Shown in pieces: positions 19,125 through 28,600 of a stretch of 64,000 nt of DNA. Under the pieces are notes generated by a model, which did no database searches, was not told the DNA's origin, and saw only the letters and a list, made by a program, of their open reading frames with translations. The position numbers and the translations under genes were made by a program. The stretch comes from Pseudomonas gingeri (GTDB taxonomy: Bacteria > Pseudomonadota > Gammaproteobacteria > Pseudomonadales > Pseudomonadaceae): contig NZ_JACAPR010000001.1 in assembly GCF_013385635.1 (NCBI RefSeq), positions 228,677 through 292,676 on the forward strand, read 5' to 3'. Positions within the stretch are counted from its first letter, which is position 1. Each line of letters begins with the position of its first letter.

Positions 19125-19693
19125 CAGGCGTGGCCCGCCTGGCTGGTGAGCAGGCTGAGGTTGACGCCCAGCTGGGCGGCGGCGGCGGCCAGGCGGGCAT
19201 CGCTGTCGGTTTCGAAGAGGATGTCCGGCGAGAACGGGCAGGTCAGCCAGGCGTTGTCGGCCAGTTCGGCTTCCAGTTGCCCGGCCTCCCAGCCGGCGTA
19301 GCCGAGGGCGATCAGGCTGCGTTCCGGGCCGATGCCGTCGGCGATGGCGAACAGCACGTCCTGGGACGTCGACAGCGCCAGGCCTTCGAGTTCGACGGTG
19401 GCCTGGTAGGTCTTGCCGATCGGATGCAGGACAAAGCCGCGATCGGTCTGCACCGGGCCGCCGGAGTAGATCGGCACATGCTGGCAGAGTCCGGGCGGAT
19501 CGATGTCCGGGCGCAACTGTTCGAGGATATCGGCCAGGTTCAGCGATTGCGGGCGGTTGATAACCAGTCCCATGGCACCGTTCGCGGTGTGCTCGACGAT
19601 ATAGGTCAAGGTCTGCGCGAAATTCGGGTCGGCCATATGCGGCATGGCGATCAGGAAGTGATGCTTGAGGTAAGTCGGGGTGAGGTTTTTCAT
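19124..19693 (-). CDS. algH: YqgE/AlgH family protein
   Basis: A 189-residue protein with the YqgE/AlgH fold. It begins MKNLTPTYLKHHFLIAMPHM and carries GAMGLVINRP, the IYSGGPVQTDRGFVLH motif and the C-terminal GYAGWEAGQLEAEL. It was named for an effect on alginate production in P. aeruginosa; the biochemical function is not known. MKNLTP is preferred to the start 12 codons upstream because the family begins there. Confidence 0.93.
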   Translation of the reverse strand: MKNLTPTYLKHHFLIAMPHMADPNFAQTLTYIVEHTANGAMGLVINRPQSLNLADILEQLRPDIDPPGLCQHVPIYSGGPVQTDRGFVLHPIGKTYQATVELEGLALSTSQDVLFAIADGIGPERSLIALGYAGWEAGQLEAELADNAWLTCPFSPDILFETDSDARLAAAAAQLGVNLSLLTSQAGHA

Positions 19694-19843
19694 GAGCCCT
19701 AGTGTGGCGTTGGGCGGGCAAGCTGACAAGCTGAGGATGATGCAGGCGTCTCAATGTGTGACACGCGTTGTGGGGACGGGGCTGTGTGGGAGGACTTGTG
19801 TGGATAGGGGCTGCTTGGGAGGGGCTGTGTAGGAGGGTCTGGG

Positions 19844-19911
19844 TGGGAGGGGGCTTGCCCCCGAAGGCGTCCTTGAGGGCGGCAAGAGCTTCGGGGGCAA
19901 GCCCCCTCCCA
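19844..19911. repeat. REPIN with GGGGGCTTGCCCCC arms
   Basis: TGGGAGGGGGCTTGCCCCCGAA (19844-19865) faces its inverted copy at 19890-19911. This is a third stem variant of the same REP type, in the 332-bp gap between tonB3 and algH. Confidence 0.87.
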
Positions 19912-20015
19912 CAGGTTCTCCTGCAAGCTCTCCACAGGCTCTCCTGCAGGTTCTCCTGCAAGCTCTCCCACAGGTTCTCCTGCAAACTCTCCCACAAGTT
20001 CTCCTGCAAGTTTCC
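19909..20015. repeat. Degenerate 24-bp tandem repeat next to a REP
   Basis: About four units of CCCACAGGTTCTCCTGCAAG plus CTCT follow each other, one of them with an internal partial duplication. They continue out from the right arm of the REPIN at 19844-19911. On the other side (19775-19850) the sequence carries repeated GGGAGG and TGTGGGAGG motifs, a loose mirror of the same pattern. Because 24 bp is eight codons, the minus strand reads as a repeated ENLWESLQ peptide, but no start, ribosome site or conserved domain supports a gene. Confidence 0.8.
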
Positions 20016-20025
20016 TCACAGGGTT

Positions 20026-20925
20026 TCAGTTGCTGGACAGCTTGTCTCCCCGGGCAAAACGCCAGGTGCGGATGATTTCCAGGCGGTCGATGTCCGACAG
20101 GTCGCCGGTAAAGGGCGCGAAGGGCGCCGCCAGGCGCACGATGCGCTGGGCCGCCTGGTCCAGCAGGGGTTGCCCGGACGACTCCAGCACCAGCACCTCA
20201 TACAGCGAACCGTCGTGGTTGATCGAGACCATCAGCCGCAGGTTGCCGTAGATCTGCTGGCGCCGGGCTTCCTCGGGATAGTTGAGGTTGCCGATCCGCT
20301 CGACCTTCTTGCGCCACTCGTCCTTGTACCAGGCGCCCTTGTCGCGCATGGTCGAGGCCGCGCTGAGGCGATGGATGCGCGGGCGTTTGGCGTACAGTTG
20401 CTGCTCCTTGGCCAGTTCCGCTTCCAGGCTGGCGATATCGCTGGACAGCTGCGAGCTGTCGAACGTCGGCACCTCGGCCTTGGGCACGACTTCGGCCTTG
20501 GTTTCCTCGCGCCGGGTGACGGTTTTCTTCGGCTTTGACGCCACGGTGGCGACCGCGGCCTTGGGCGCCGCTTCCTTGACTTCCTGCTTGACCGGTGGGG
20601 GCGGGGTCACTTTATTGACGATGTTGTCCTGGAAGGGCGCGACCTCGGTGGTGGTGGGGATCGCCTTTTTATCCAGGGTGCCGCTGCCCTGCTGGTTCTC
20701 CTGGGCGATGAAGTCGGCCTTGGCCGGCTTGGTTTCGCTCTTGAAGGTGGCCAGGGTGATTTCCAGGGTCCTGCTGATCTGCTTGGGTTCGACGAAGCTG
20801 AAGCCGATGCCGAGAATCAGTGCCAGGTGGATCAGGGCGGCGAGAAACAGGGTAAAACCGAGCCGATCGGCCGGGCGCACGCCGGTGCGGGAGAGTTCGG
20901 GGGGCAGATCGGCGGGGAGTGTCAT
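20026..20925 (-). CDS. tonB3: TonB-family protein TonB3
   Basis: A 299-residue TonB homologue. It has a cytoplasmic N-terminus, one membrane helix (about residues 22-45, LGFTLFLAALIHLALILGIG) and a long charged Pro/Lys/Glu-rich periplasmic spacer. The C-terminal TonB domain follows (NLNYPEEARRQQIYGNLRLM, then IRTWRF). Its place next to gshB and pilG matches P. aeruginosa tonB3, which is needed for twitching motility and pilus assembly rather than iron uptake. That role is inferred by context. Confidence 0.9.
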   Translation of the reverse strand: MTLPADLPPELSRTGVRPADRLGFTLFLAALIHLALILGIGFSFVEPKQISRTLEITLATFKSETKPAKADFIAQENQQGSGTLDKKAIPTTTEVAPFQDNIVNKVTPPPPVKQEVKEAAPKAAVATVASKPKKTVTRREETKAEVVPKAEVPTFDSSQLSSDIASLEAELAKEQQLYAKRPRIHRLSAASTMRDKGAWYKDEWRKKVERIGNLNYPEEARRQQIYGNLRLMVSINHDGSLYEVLVLESSGQPLLDQAAQRIVRLAAPFAPFTGDLSDIDRLEIIRTWRFARGDKLSSN

Positions 20926-21002
20926 GACCAGAAAACCAACATCACGCGTATCAGAGGCGATGCATGATAACGCAATGTTGGTTTCATCTCGGCTGTTCTA
21001 CA

Positions 21003-21956
21003 TCAACGGCTTTTGAGCTTCTGCTCGATGGCATCCATCAACAGGCCGCCGATATTGGTGCCGAAGGCGTTGTCGATTTCGCGGATGCAGGTGGGGCTGG
21101 TGACGTTGATTTCCGTCAGGTGCTCGCCGATCACGTCGAGGCCGACGAACAGCAGGCCTTTTTCGCGCAAGGTCGGGCCGACCTGGGCGGCGATCCAGCG
21201 ATCGCGGTCGGTCAGCGGACGGGCTTCGCCACGGCCACCGGCGGCCAGGTTGCCGCGGGTTTCGCCGGCCGCCGGGATCCGCGCCAGGCAGTACGGCACC
21301 GGCTCGCCGTCGATCATCAAGATGCGTTTGTCGCCGTCCTTGATCCCCGGCAGGTAGGCCTGGGCCATGATCTGCTGGGTGCCGAGGGCGGTCAGGGTCT
21401 CGAGGATCACCGACAGGTTCGGATCGCCGACGCGGTGACGGAAGATCGAGGTGCCGCCCATGCCGTCCAGCGGCTTGAGGATCACATCGCCGTGCTTGGC
21501 GGCGAATTCACGCAGGACATCGGCCCGGCGGCTGACCAGGGTCGGCGGCGTGCAGTGCGGGAACTGGGTGGCGAACAGCTTTTCGTTGCAGTCGCGCAGG
21601 CTCTGGGGCTTGTTCACCACCAGTACGCCGGCACGCTCGGCCTGTTCCAGCAGGTAGGTGGAGTAGACGAACTCCATGTCGAACGGCGGATCCTTGCGCA
21701 TCAGGATCACGTCCAGCTCGCTCAGGGCCGCGTCGGTCTCGGCTTCCAGCTCGAACCAGTGCTCGGGGTTGGCGAACACCTTCAAGGGCTTCATCCGCGC
21801 CCGGGCCACGCCGGCATCCTGGTAAAGGTCCTGCTGCTCCATATAGAACAGCGTCCAGCCGCGCTCCTGGGCGGCCAGCAACATGGCCAGCGAGCTGTCC
21901 TTCTTATAGGAAATGCTGGCGATGGGGTCCATGACAATCCCGAGACGAACGCTCAT
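21003..21956 (-). CDS. gshB: Glutathione synthetase
   Basis: A 317-residue ATP-grasp ligase that adds glycine to gamma-glutamylcysteine. It begins MSVRLGIVMDPI. The ATP-grasp elements GDVILKPLDGMGGTSIFR and ILMIDGEPVPYCLAR are present, and the C-terminal metal- and substrate-binding LLFVGLDVIGEHLTEINVTS follows. It is separated from the plus-strand pilG by 249 bp holding the two divergent promoters. Confidence 0.97.
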   Translation of the reverse strand: MSVRLGIVMDPIASISYKKDSSLAMLLAAQERGWTLFYMEQQDLYQDAGVARARMKPLKVFANPEHWFELEAETDAALSELDVILMRKDPPFDMEFVYSTYLLEQAERAGVLVVNKPQSLRDCNEKLFATQFPHCTPPTLVSRRADVLREFAAKHGDVILKPLDGMGGTSIFRHRVGDPNLSVILETLTALGTQQIMAQAYLPGIKDGDKRILMIDGEPVPYCLARIPAAGETRGNLAAGGRGEARPLTDRDRWIAAQVGPTLREKGLLFVGLDVIGEHLTEINVTSPTCIREIDNAFGTNIGGLLMDAIEQKLKSR

Positions 21957-22205
21957 GGGCTATATCCTCTGTTGGCCGTGAAGGCCGCAATGGCTTGAAA
22001 AAGTGGCGTCAGAGTGGCGCTACACCGATTCCCGGTCAAGGAAAAACCGCCTCTGGCACGCGCGCCGAGGCCGCTCATGGATTGCGTGGGGAGACTGTGC
22101 TAAAAAGGTTCGCATCCTGTACGAAATCCTTCCACATCAAGGGTTTCGCGCCCGGAAACCGGGTACCCGTAGAAAACGACTCGCTGTGGCGATGGTAGAG
22201 CAGAT

Positions 22206-22613
22206 ATGGAACAGCATTCCACCGCCTTGAAAGTCATGGTCATCGATGACTCCAAGACGATTCGTCGCACCGCCGAAACGCTGCTCAAGCATGTCGGTTG
22301 TGAAGTCATCACCGCCATCGACGGTTTCGACGCGCTGGCCAAGATTGCCGATCATCATCCGGGCATCATCTTTGTCGACATCATGATGCCGCGCCTGGAT
22401 GGTTATCAGACCTGCGCCCTGATCAAGAACAACAGTGCGTTCAAGTCGACGCCGGTGATCATGCTGTCGTCCAAGGACGGCCTGTTCGACAAGGCCAAGG
22501 GACGCATCGTCGGTTCTGACCGGTTTTTGACCAAGCCCTTTAGCAAGGAAGAGCTGCTGGATGCGATCAAGGCCCATGTACCGGGGTTCGCGGCAGTGGA
22601 ACAAGCACATTGA
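22206..22613 (+). CDS. pilG: Twitching motility response regulator PilG
   Basis: A 135-residue single-domain CheY-like receiver. The acidic pocket is VIDDSKTIRR, the phosphorylated aspartate is in IIFVDIMMPRLDGYQ, and the conserved lysine is in FLTKPFSKEE. In P. aeruginosa PilG is phosphorylated by ChpA, promotes pilus extension through PilB, and raises cAMP via FimV/CyaB. It is the first gene of the Pil-Chp operon. The unusual N-terminus MEQHSTALKVMV is typical of PilG. Confidence 0.96.
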   Translation: MEQHSTALKVMVIDDSKTIRRTAETLLKHVGCEVITAIDGFDALAKIADHHPGIIFVDIMMPRLDGYQTCALIKNNSAFKSTPVIMLSSKDGLFDKAKGRIVGSDRFLTKPFSKEELLDAIKAHVPGFAAVEQAH

Positions 22614-22635
22614 CGGGCGGCCGGTGGGCCGCCCG
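22614..22635 (+). other. Intercistronic stem-loop between pilG and pilH
   Basis: CGGGCGGCC and GGCCGCCCG form a 9-bp GC-only stem with a 4-base loop, one base after the pilG stop codon. It is followed by CTTTATAAG rather than a proper T-run. It may be a weak terminator or mRNA-stabilising hairpin that makes pilG more abundant than the downstream genes. Confidence 0.65.
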
Positions 22636-22658
22636 CTTTATAAGAAATGGGGAACACC

Positions 22659-23024
22659 ATGGCACGCATCCTGATCGTCGATGATTCGCCGACTGAAATG
22701 TACAAACTGACCGGCATGCTGGAAAAGCATGGTCATGAAGTCCTCAAGGCCGAGAACGGCGCCGACGGCGTGGCCCTGGCCCGCCAGGAAAAGCCCGACG
22801 CGGTGCTGATGGACATCGTCATGCCCGGCCTCAACGGTTTCCAGGCGACCCGCCAGTTGACCAAGGACCCGGAAACCGCGGCGATCCCGGTGATCATCAT
22901 TACCACCAAGGATCAGGAAACCGACAAGGTCTGGGGCACGCGCCAGGGCGCCAGGGACTACCTGACCAAGCCGGTCGACGAAGAGACCCTGCTCAAGACC
23001 CTGAACAACGTCCTGGCCGGTTGA
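22659..23024 (+). CDS. pilH: Twitching motility response regulator PilH
   Basis: A 121-residue stand-alone receiver starting MARILIVDDSPTEMYKL, with the phosphorylation site in VLMDIVMPGLNGFQATR and lysine in YLTKPVDEETLL. PilH is the second output of the Pil-Chp pathway, linked in P. aeruginosa to pilus retraction and to damping PilG signalling. ATG 22659 is chosen by the conserved receiver N-terminus; an in-frame start 12 bases upstream is possible. Confidence 0.96.
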   Translation: MARILIVDDSPTEMYKLTGMLEKHGHEVLKAENGADGVALARQEKPDAVLMDIVMPGLNGFQATRQLTKDPETAAIPVIIITTKDQETDKVWGTRQGARDYLTKPVDEETLLKTLNNVLAG

Positions 23025-23036
23025 CGGCCGGCGCCC

Positions 23037-23576
23037 ATGGCTGAGTCGCAGACCGCCTTCCAGCTGCTGCTGGAAATCGACCAGCGCTGCCGGTTGCTGG
23101 CGGCGGACCTGCCGTCCCAGGAAGCCCGCCAGGACACCTGGAGCGGTATCGGCTTCCGGCTCGGCGAGCAATGGTACGTGGCGCCGATGGGTGAAGTGGC
23201 CGAGGTCCTCCATGAGCCGCGCTACACCCTGTTGCCGGGGGTGAAGCCCTGGGTCAGGGGCGTCGCCAACCTGCGCGGGCGGTTGTTGCCGATCATGGAC
23301 CTGTGCGGTTTCTTCGGCCATGAGTTGTCGGTATTGCGTAAACAGCGGCGGGTGCTGGTGCTGGAATACAAGGAAGTGTTCGCCGGCCTGCTGGTGGATG
23401 AGGTGGCGGGCATGCAGCACTTTCCCCAGGGCAGCCGGCAGATGCATTCGGTCGAGCGCCCGGAACTGGTGGTGGCGCCCTTTGTCCAGGGCTGTTTCGA
23501 GCGTGGGCGCAGCTGGTGGGTGTTCAGCCCGTTTGTCCTGGCCCAGGCGCCGGGTTTTCTCGATGTGGCGGTCTGA
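23037..23576 (+). CDS. pilI: CheW-like coupling protein PilI
   Basis: A 179-residue protein made mostly of one CheW domain (GFRLGEQWYVAPMGEVAEVL, then VRGVANLRGRLLPIMDL). It couples the receptor PilJ to the kinase ChpA. It lies 12 bp after pilH and 3 bp before pilJ in the same operon. Confidence 0.94.
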   Translation: MAESQTAFQLLLEIDQRCRLLAADLPSQEARQDTWSGIGFRLGEQWYVAPMGEVAEVLHEPRYTLLPGVKPWVRGVANLRGRLLPIMDLCGFFGHELSVLRKQRRVLVLEYKEVFAGLLVDEVAGMQHFPQGSRQMHSVERPELVVAPFVQGCFERGRSWWVFSPFVLAQAPGFLDVAV

Positions 23577-23579
23577 TCG

Positions 23580-25637
23580 ATGATTAAAGCCAAAACCAGC
23601 AAGCCCGAAGAGGCTTCGCGCAGCCGTTCGCAGATCATCGTGCTGTTTATCGCGCTGATCGTGTTCATCATGCTGCTGTTCGCCAACTTCGCGTACCTGA
23701 ACACCCAGTCCAACTACGACAAGCAATACATCAGCCACGCCGGCGAGCTGCGGGTGCTGTCCCAGCGCATCGCCAAGAACGCCAGCGAGGCCGCCTCCGG
23801 CAAGGCCGCGGCGTTCAAGTTGCTCAGCGACGCGCGCAACGATTTCGCCCAGCGCTGGGGCTATCTGAAGAAAGGCGACCCGGCCACTGGCCTGCCTGCC
23901 GCGCCGCCGGTGGTGCGCACGGAGATGCACGCGGTGCAGCAGGACTGGGAAAGCCTGCTGAAGAATACCGACGCGATCCTGGCCAGCGAACAGACCGTGT
24001 TGTCCCTGCATCAGGTGGCCGCGACCCTGGCCGAAACCGTGCCGCAGTTGCAGGTCGAATACGAAAAGGTCGTGGAAATCCTCCTGCAACGCGGCGCCCC
24101 GGCGGCCCAGGTGGCCATGGCCCAGCGCCAGTCGTTGCTTGCCGAGCGCATTCTCGGTGCGGTGAACACCGTGCTGGCCGGCGATGAAACCGCATCCCAG
24201 GCCGCCGACGCCTTCGGGCGTGACGCGGCGCGCTTCGGCCAGGTGCTCAACGGCATGTTGCAGGGCAATGCGGCGCTGAAGATTTCCCAGGTCGAGGACA
24301 AGGACGCCCGCGCCCGGCTCGGCGATATCGCCGAACTCTTCGAGTTCGTCTCCGGCTCCGTCGACGAGATTCTCGAAACCTCGCCGGAACTGTTCCAGGT
24401 CCGTGAGTCCGCCAGCAATATCTTCAGCCTGTCGCAAACCCTGCTGGACGAAGCCTCGCACCTGGCCAACGGTTTCGAAAACCTGGCGGGCGGACGCTCC
24501 CTCGATACCATCGGCGGTTACGTCCTGGGCCTGCTGGCGTTGGCCTCGATCATCCTGATCGGCCTGGTGATGGTGCGCGAGACCAACCGGCAACTGCACG
24601 AAACCGCAGAGAAGAACGAGCGCAACCAGCACGCGATCATGCGTCTGCTGGATGAAATAGAGGATTTGGCCGACGGTGACCTGACCGTGACCGCCTCGGT
24701 GACCGAAGACTTCACCGGGACCATCGCCGACTCGATCAACTATTCGGTGGACCAGTTGCGCGACCTGGTCGCGACCATCAACCTCACCGCCGGCCAGGTC
24801 GCCGCCGCCGTGCAGGAAACCCAGGCTACCGCGATGCAATTGGCCGAGGCCTCCGAGCATCAGGCCCAGCAGATCAGCGAGGCGTCCGCCGCCATCAGCG
24901 ACATGGCCGAGTCCATCGACCAGGTGTCGGCCAATGCCGCCGAATCCTCGGCGGTGGCCGAGCGCTCGGTGGAAATCGCCAACAAGGGTAACGAGGTGGT
25001 GCACAACACCATCCACGGCATGGACAATATCCGCGAGCAGATCCAGGACACCGCCAAGCGCATCAAGCGTCTGGGCGAGTCGTCCCAGGAAATCGGCGAT
25101 ATCGTCAGCCTGATCGACGATATTGCCGACCAGACCAACATCCTCGCCCTCAATGCGGCGATCCAGGCGTCCATGGCCGGCGATGCCGGGCGGGGCTTCG
25201 CGGTGGTCGCCGACGAAGTCCAGCGCCTGGCCGAGCGGTCCTCAGCCGCGACCCGGCAGATCGAGACCCTGGTGCGGGCGATCCAGGCCGACACCAACGA
25301 AGCGGTGATTTCCATGGAACAGACCACCACCGAAGTGGTGCGCGGTGCCCGGCTGGCGCAGGATGCCGGTGTCGCCCTGGAGGAAATCGAAGGCGTGTCG
25401 AAGACCCTGGCGGCACTGATCCAGAGCATCTCCAACGCGGCCCAGCAACAGACCTCGTCGGCGGGGCAGATTTCACTGACCATGAACGTGATCCAGCAGA
25501 TCACCACCCAGACCTCATCCGGCTCGACCGCCACCGCCGACAGCATTGGCAACCTGGCGAAAATGGCCAGCCAGCTGCGGCGTTCGGTCTCCGGCTTCAC
25601 CTTGCCCCAGGCGCAAGATGCGCGTGAAACCCGGTAG
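23580..25637 (+). CDS. pilJ: Methyl-accepting chemotaxis protein PilJ
   Basis: A 685-residue receptor of the Pil-Chp pathway. The first membrane helix is at about residues 19-41 ([20 protein letters not shown]), followed by a helical periplasmic domain of two PilJ modules and a second helix near residue 315 ([15 protein letters not shown]). A HAMP-like linker ([19 protein letters not shown]) leads into the signalling domain with the hairpin tip [19 protein letters not shown]. In P. aeruginosa it senses surface contact through pili. The adaptation methyltransferase gene pilK that normally follows is absent here. Confidence 0.95.
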   Translation: MIKAKTSKPEEASRSRSQIIVLFIALIVFIMLLFANFAYLNTQSNYDKQYISHAGELRVLSQRIAKNASEAASGKAAAFKLLSDARNDFAQRWGYLKKGDPATGLPAAPPVVRTEMHAVQQDWESLLKNTDAILASEQTVLSLHQVAATLAETVPQLQVEYEKVVEILLQRGAPAAQVAMAQRQSLLAERILGAVNTVLAGDETASQAADAFGRDAARFGQVLNGMLQGNAALKISQVEDKDARARLGDIAELFEFVSGSVDEILETSPELFQVRESASNIFSLSQTLLDEASHLANGFENLAGGRSLDTIGGYVLGLLALASIILIGLVMVRETNRQLHETAEKNERNQHAIMRLLDEIEDLADGDLTVTASVTEDFTGTIADSINYSVDQLRDLVATINLTAGQVAAAVQETQATAMQLAEASEHQAQQISEASAAISDMAESIDQVSANAAESSAVAERSVEIANKGNEVVHNTIHGMDNIREQIQDTAKRIKRLGESSQEIGDIVSLIDDIADQTNILALNAAIQASMAGDAGRGFAVVADEVQRLAERSSAATRQIETLVRAIQADTNEAVISMEQTTTEVVRGARLAQDAGVALEEIEGVSKTLAALIQSISNAAQQQTSSAGQISLTMNVIQQITTQTSSGSTATADSIGNLAKMASQLRRSVSGFTLPQAQDARETR

Positions 25638-25644
25638 TGCAAGC

Positions 25645-28600
25645 ATGAGCGACCAGCACGATTATGTGGCCCTGGAATGGGTCAAGGGCGAAATCGCCGA
25701 CACCTTGAAGCAGGCCCGCCAGGCCCTGGATGCCTTCGACGAGCCGGGGCATTCGAGCCAGGACATCGCCGAGTGCCTGGCCTGCATCCACCAGGTGCAC
25801 GGCAGCTTGCAGATGGTCGAGTTCTACGGCGCGGCGCTGCTGGCCGAAGAAATGGAACAGTTGGTACTGGCCATGCAACAGGGCCGGGTCGGTGAGCAGG
25901 AAGAGGCCATCAGCCTGTTGCACCAGGCTTTCGGTCAACTGCCGTTGTACCTGGACCGGGTGCACAGCGCCCGGCGCGACCTGCCGCTGGTGGTGCTGCC
26001 ATTGCTCAACGACCTGCGCAGCGCCCGCGGCGAAAGCCTGCTTTCGGAAACCAGCCTGTTCAGTCCGACCCTGCTGGAGCTGCCGCCCCTCGACGCCGCG
26101 ACGCTGGCCCGCCTGGCCCCGGCAGAGCTGCCGAACCTGCTGCGCAAGCTGCGGCAGATGCTGCAGACGGCGTTGGTCGGGTTGCTGCGTGAGCAGGACG
26201 ACGCGACCAACCTCGGTTATATGGCCAAGGTCTTCGCCCGTCTCGAAAACCTGTGCCAGAACGCCCCGCTGGGCCAGCTCTGGCAGGTCGGCTCGGCGCT
26301 GGTCGAAGGCATGCTCGGCGGGGCCATCGGCAACAGCCCGGCCTTGCGCAGTCTGCTCAAGGACTCCGACAAGGAGCTCAAGCGCCTGCTGGAACAGGGC
26401 ATTGCCGGCATCAACCAGGCCGCGCCGGAGGAATTGCTCAAGAGCCTGCTGTTCTATATCGCCAAGGCCGAGCGGCCCACTGCGCAGATGCTTGCTCTCA
26501 AGGCGCGCTACGGCCTGGACGAGGCCTTGCCGACCACCTCGGTGGTCGACGAAGAGCGGGCGCGCCTGGCCGGCCCCGACCGCGATGCCATGCGCTCGGT
26601 GGTCTCGGCGCTCTGCGAGGAACTGGTGCGGGTCAAGGAGCGACTCGACCTGTTCGTGCGCAGCGATCGCCAGCACACCGATGACCTGGCCAGCCTGCTG
26701 GCGCCGTTGCGGCAGATCGCCGATACCCTGGCGGTGCTCGGTTTCGGCCAGCCGCGCAAGGTCATCATCGACCAGTTGGCGGTGGTCCAGGGCCTGGCGC
26801 AGGGCCAACGCGAACCCAATGACGCGGTGCTGATGGATGTCGCCGGGGCCCTGCTCTATGTCGAGGCGACGCTGGCCGGGATGATCGGCACGGTGGAGCC
26901 GGAAAGCCGCGAAGAAAGTCGCTTGCCGACCACCGACCTGACCCAGATCCACCAGATCGTGATCAAGGAGGCGCGGATCTGCCTGCAACAGGCCAAGGAC
27001 CTGATCGTCGACTACATCGATGCCGACTGGGACCGCGAGCGCCTGGCAGCGCTGCCCGAGCTGCTGACCCAGGTCCGCGGCGCCTTGTCGATGATTCCCC
27101 TGAGCCGCGCGGCGAGCCTGCTGGAAACCTGCAACCGTTATATCCGCGAGCACTTGCTGGCGGACCCGGCACCGCCGTCCTGGCAACAGCTCGACCGCCT
27201 TGCCGATGCGTTGACCAGCATCGAGTACTACCTCGAACGCCTCGCCGAAGACCACGAGGCGCCCGGCGAGCGGGTCCTGGACAAGGCCGAGGAAAGCCTC
27301 GATGTGCTGGGTTATGTGCCGGTTGAACTGGATGTGCCATTGCTCGAAGAAGTGCTGAGCCCCAGTGAAGCCCAGGTCATGCACGATTTGCAGGCGCTGG
27401 ACGACCCACAGGTGGTGCAGTCCCTGGCCGATGTACTGGCCAGCCCGGTCTCGGCACTCAACCCGCCGGCCCGGCAGATGCCGGGGAGCCTGCTGCCGCC
27501 ACCGGCCGACGAAGCGCCGGTCGACGATGAGTTGCGCGAAGTGTTCCTCGAGGAAACCGAGGAAGTCCTCGATGCGCTGCGCGATTATCTGCCGCGCTGG
27601 CTCGCCGATCTTGAGAGCAAATCGGCCCTGGCCGAGTTGCGCCGGGCCTTCCATACCTTGAAGGGCAGCGGGCGGATGGTGCGTGCGCTGGTGCTGGCCG
27701 AACTGGCCTGGGCGGTGGAGAACCTGCTCAACCGGGTGCTGGAGCGCAGCGTCGAGCCGGGGCCGGCGGTGCAGCAACTGATCGCCGACGTGCTGGCGTT
27801 ACTGCCGGAACTGATCGACGAGTTTGCCGCCAATGCCCAGCGCCAGCGTGACGATGTCGACTGGATAGCGGCCCGGGCCCATGAACTGGCGAGCTCGGAT
27901 GACGACGAGGCTGACGCCGCTGACGAAATCGAGGGCCTCGATCCACAATTGCTGGAGATCTTCCGCAACGAGGCCGAAACCCACCTCGACAGCCTCAACC
28001 GTTTTCTCGAGCAGGCTGCCGAGCACCTGCCGCTGCAGGCCAGCGACGAGTTGCAACGGGCCCTGCACACCCTCAAGGGCAGTGCCTATATGGCCGGGGT
28101 CCTGCCGATGGCCGAACTGGCCGCGCCGCTCGATCATCTGGCACGGGAGTTCAAGGCCCATCTGCTGGCGCTGGACCTGGACGAGGTCGAGCTGCTGTTC
28201 GAGGCCGAAGGGCTGTTTCGCCGTGGCCTGAAGCAATTGACCGACGATCCGCTGGCCGCCATCAGCGGCGCGGCGCAATTGATCCAACGCACCGAGACGC
28301 TGCTGGCCACGCGGCTTGAAGCGTTACTGAGCCAGCCCAGCAGCACCCTGCGGACCAAGCGCGACCCGCAACTGATCAACAACTTCCTCGCCCAGGGCAT
28401 GGATATCCTGCTGGACGCCGAGAACCTGTTGCTGCGTTGGCAGCAGCATCCCGGCGAGCGCCAGGAACTCAACGACCTGCTGGACGAACTGACCACCCTC
28501 GGACAGGGCGCGCATATCGCCGACCTGGAACCGGTGGATGAATTGTGCGAAGCCCTGCTGGATCTCTACGGTTCCGTCGAAGAGAGCAGCCTGGCGGCCA

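Noticed and set aside
18684..20009. A 441-codon minus-strand frame that extends ruvX far upstream.
   Set aside because: Its first part reads through the 24-bp repeat region and through yqgE in another frame; RuvX begins at the conserved [13 protein letters not shown] at 19124.
22638..25016. Long minus-strand open frame (792 codons) opposite pilH, pilI and pilJ.
   Set aside because: It is antisense to genes with clear domains, has a His/Gly/Gln/Arg-rich composition typical of shadow frames in high-GC DNA, and shows no known motif.
25597..27777. Minus-strand frame of 726 codons opposite chpA, with another of 767 codons at 29260-31563.
   Set aside because: Both are shadows of the chpA reading frame; the sense strand has intact kinase domains.
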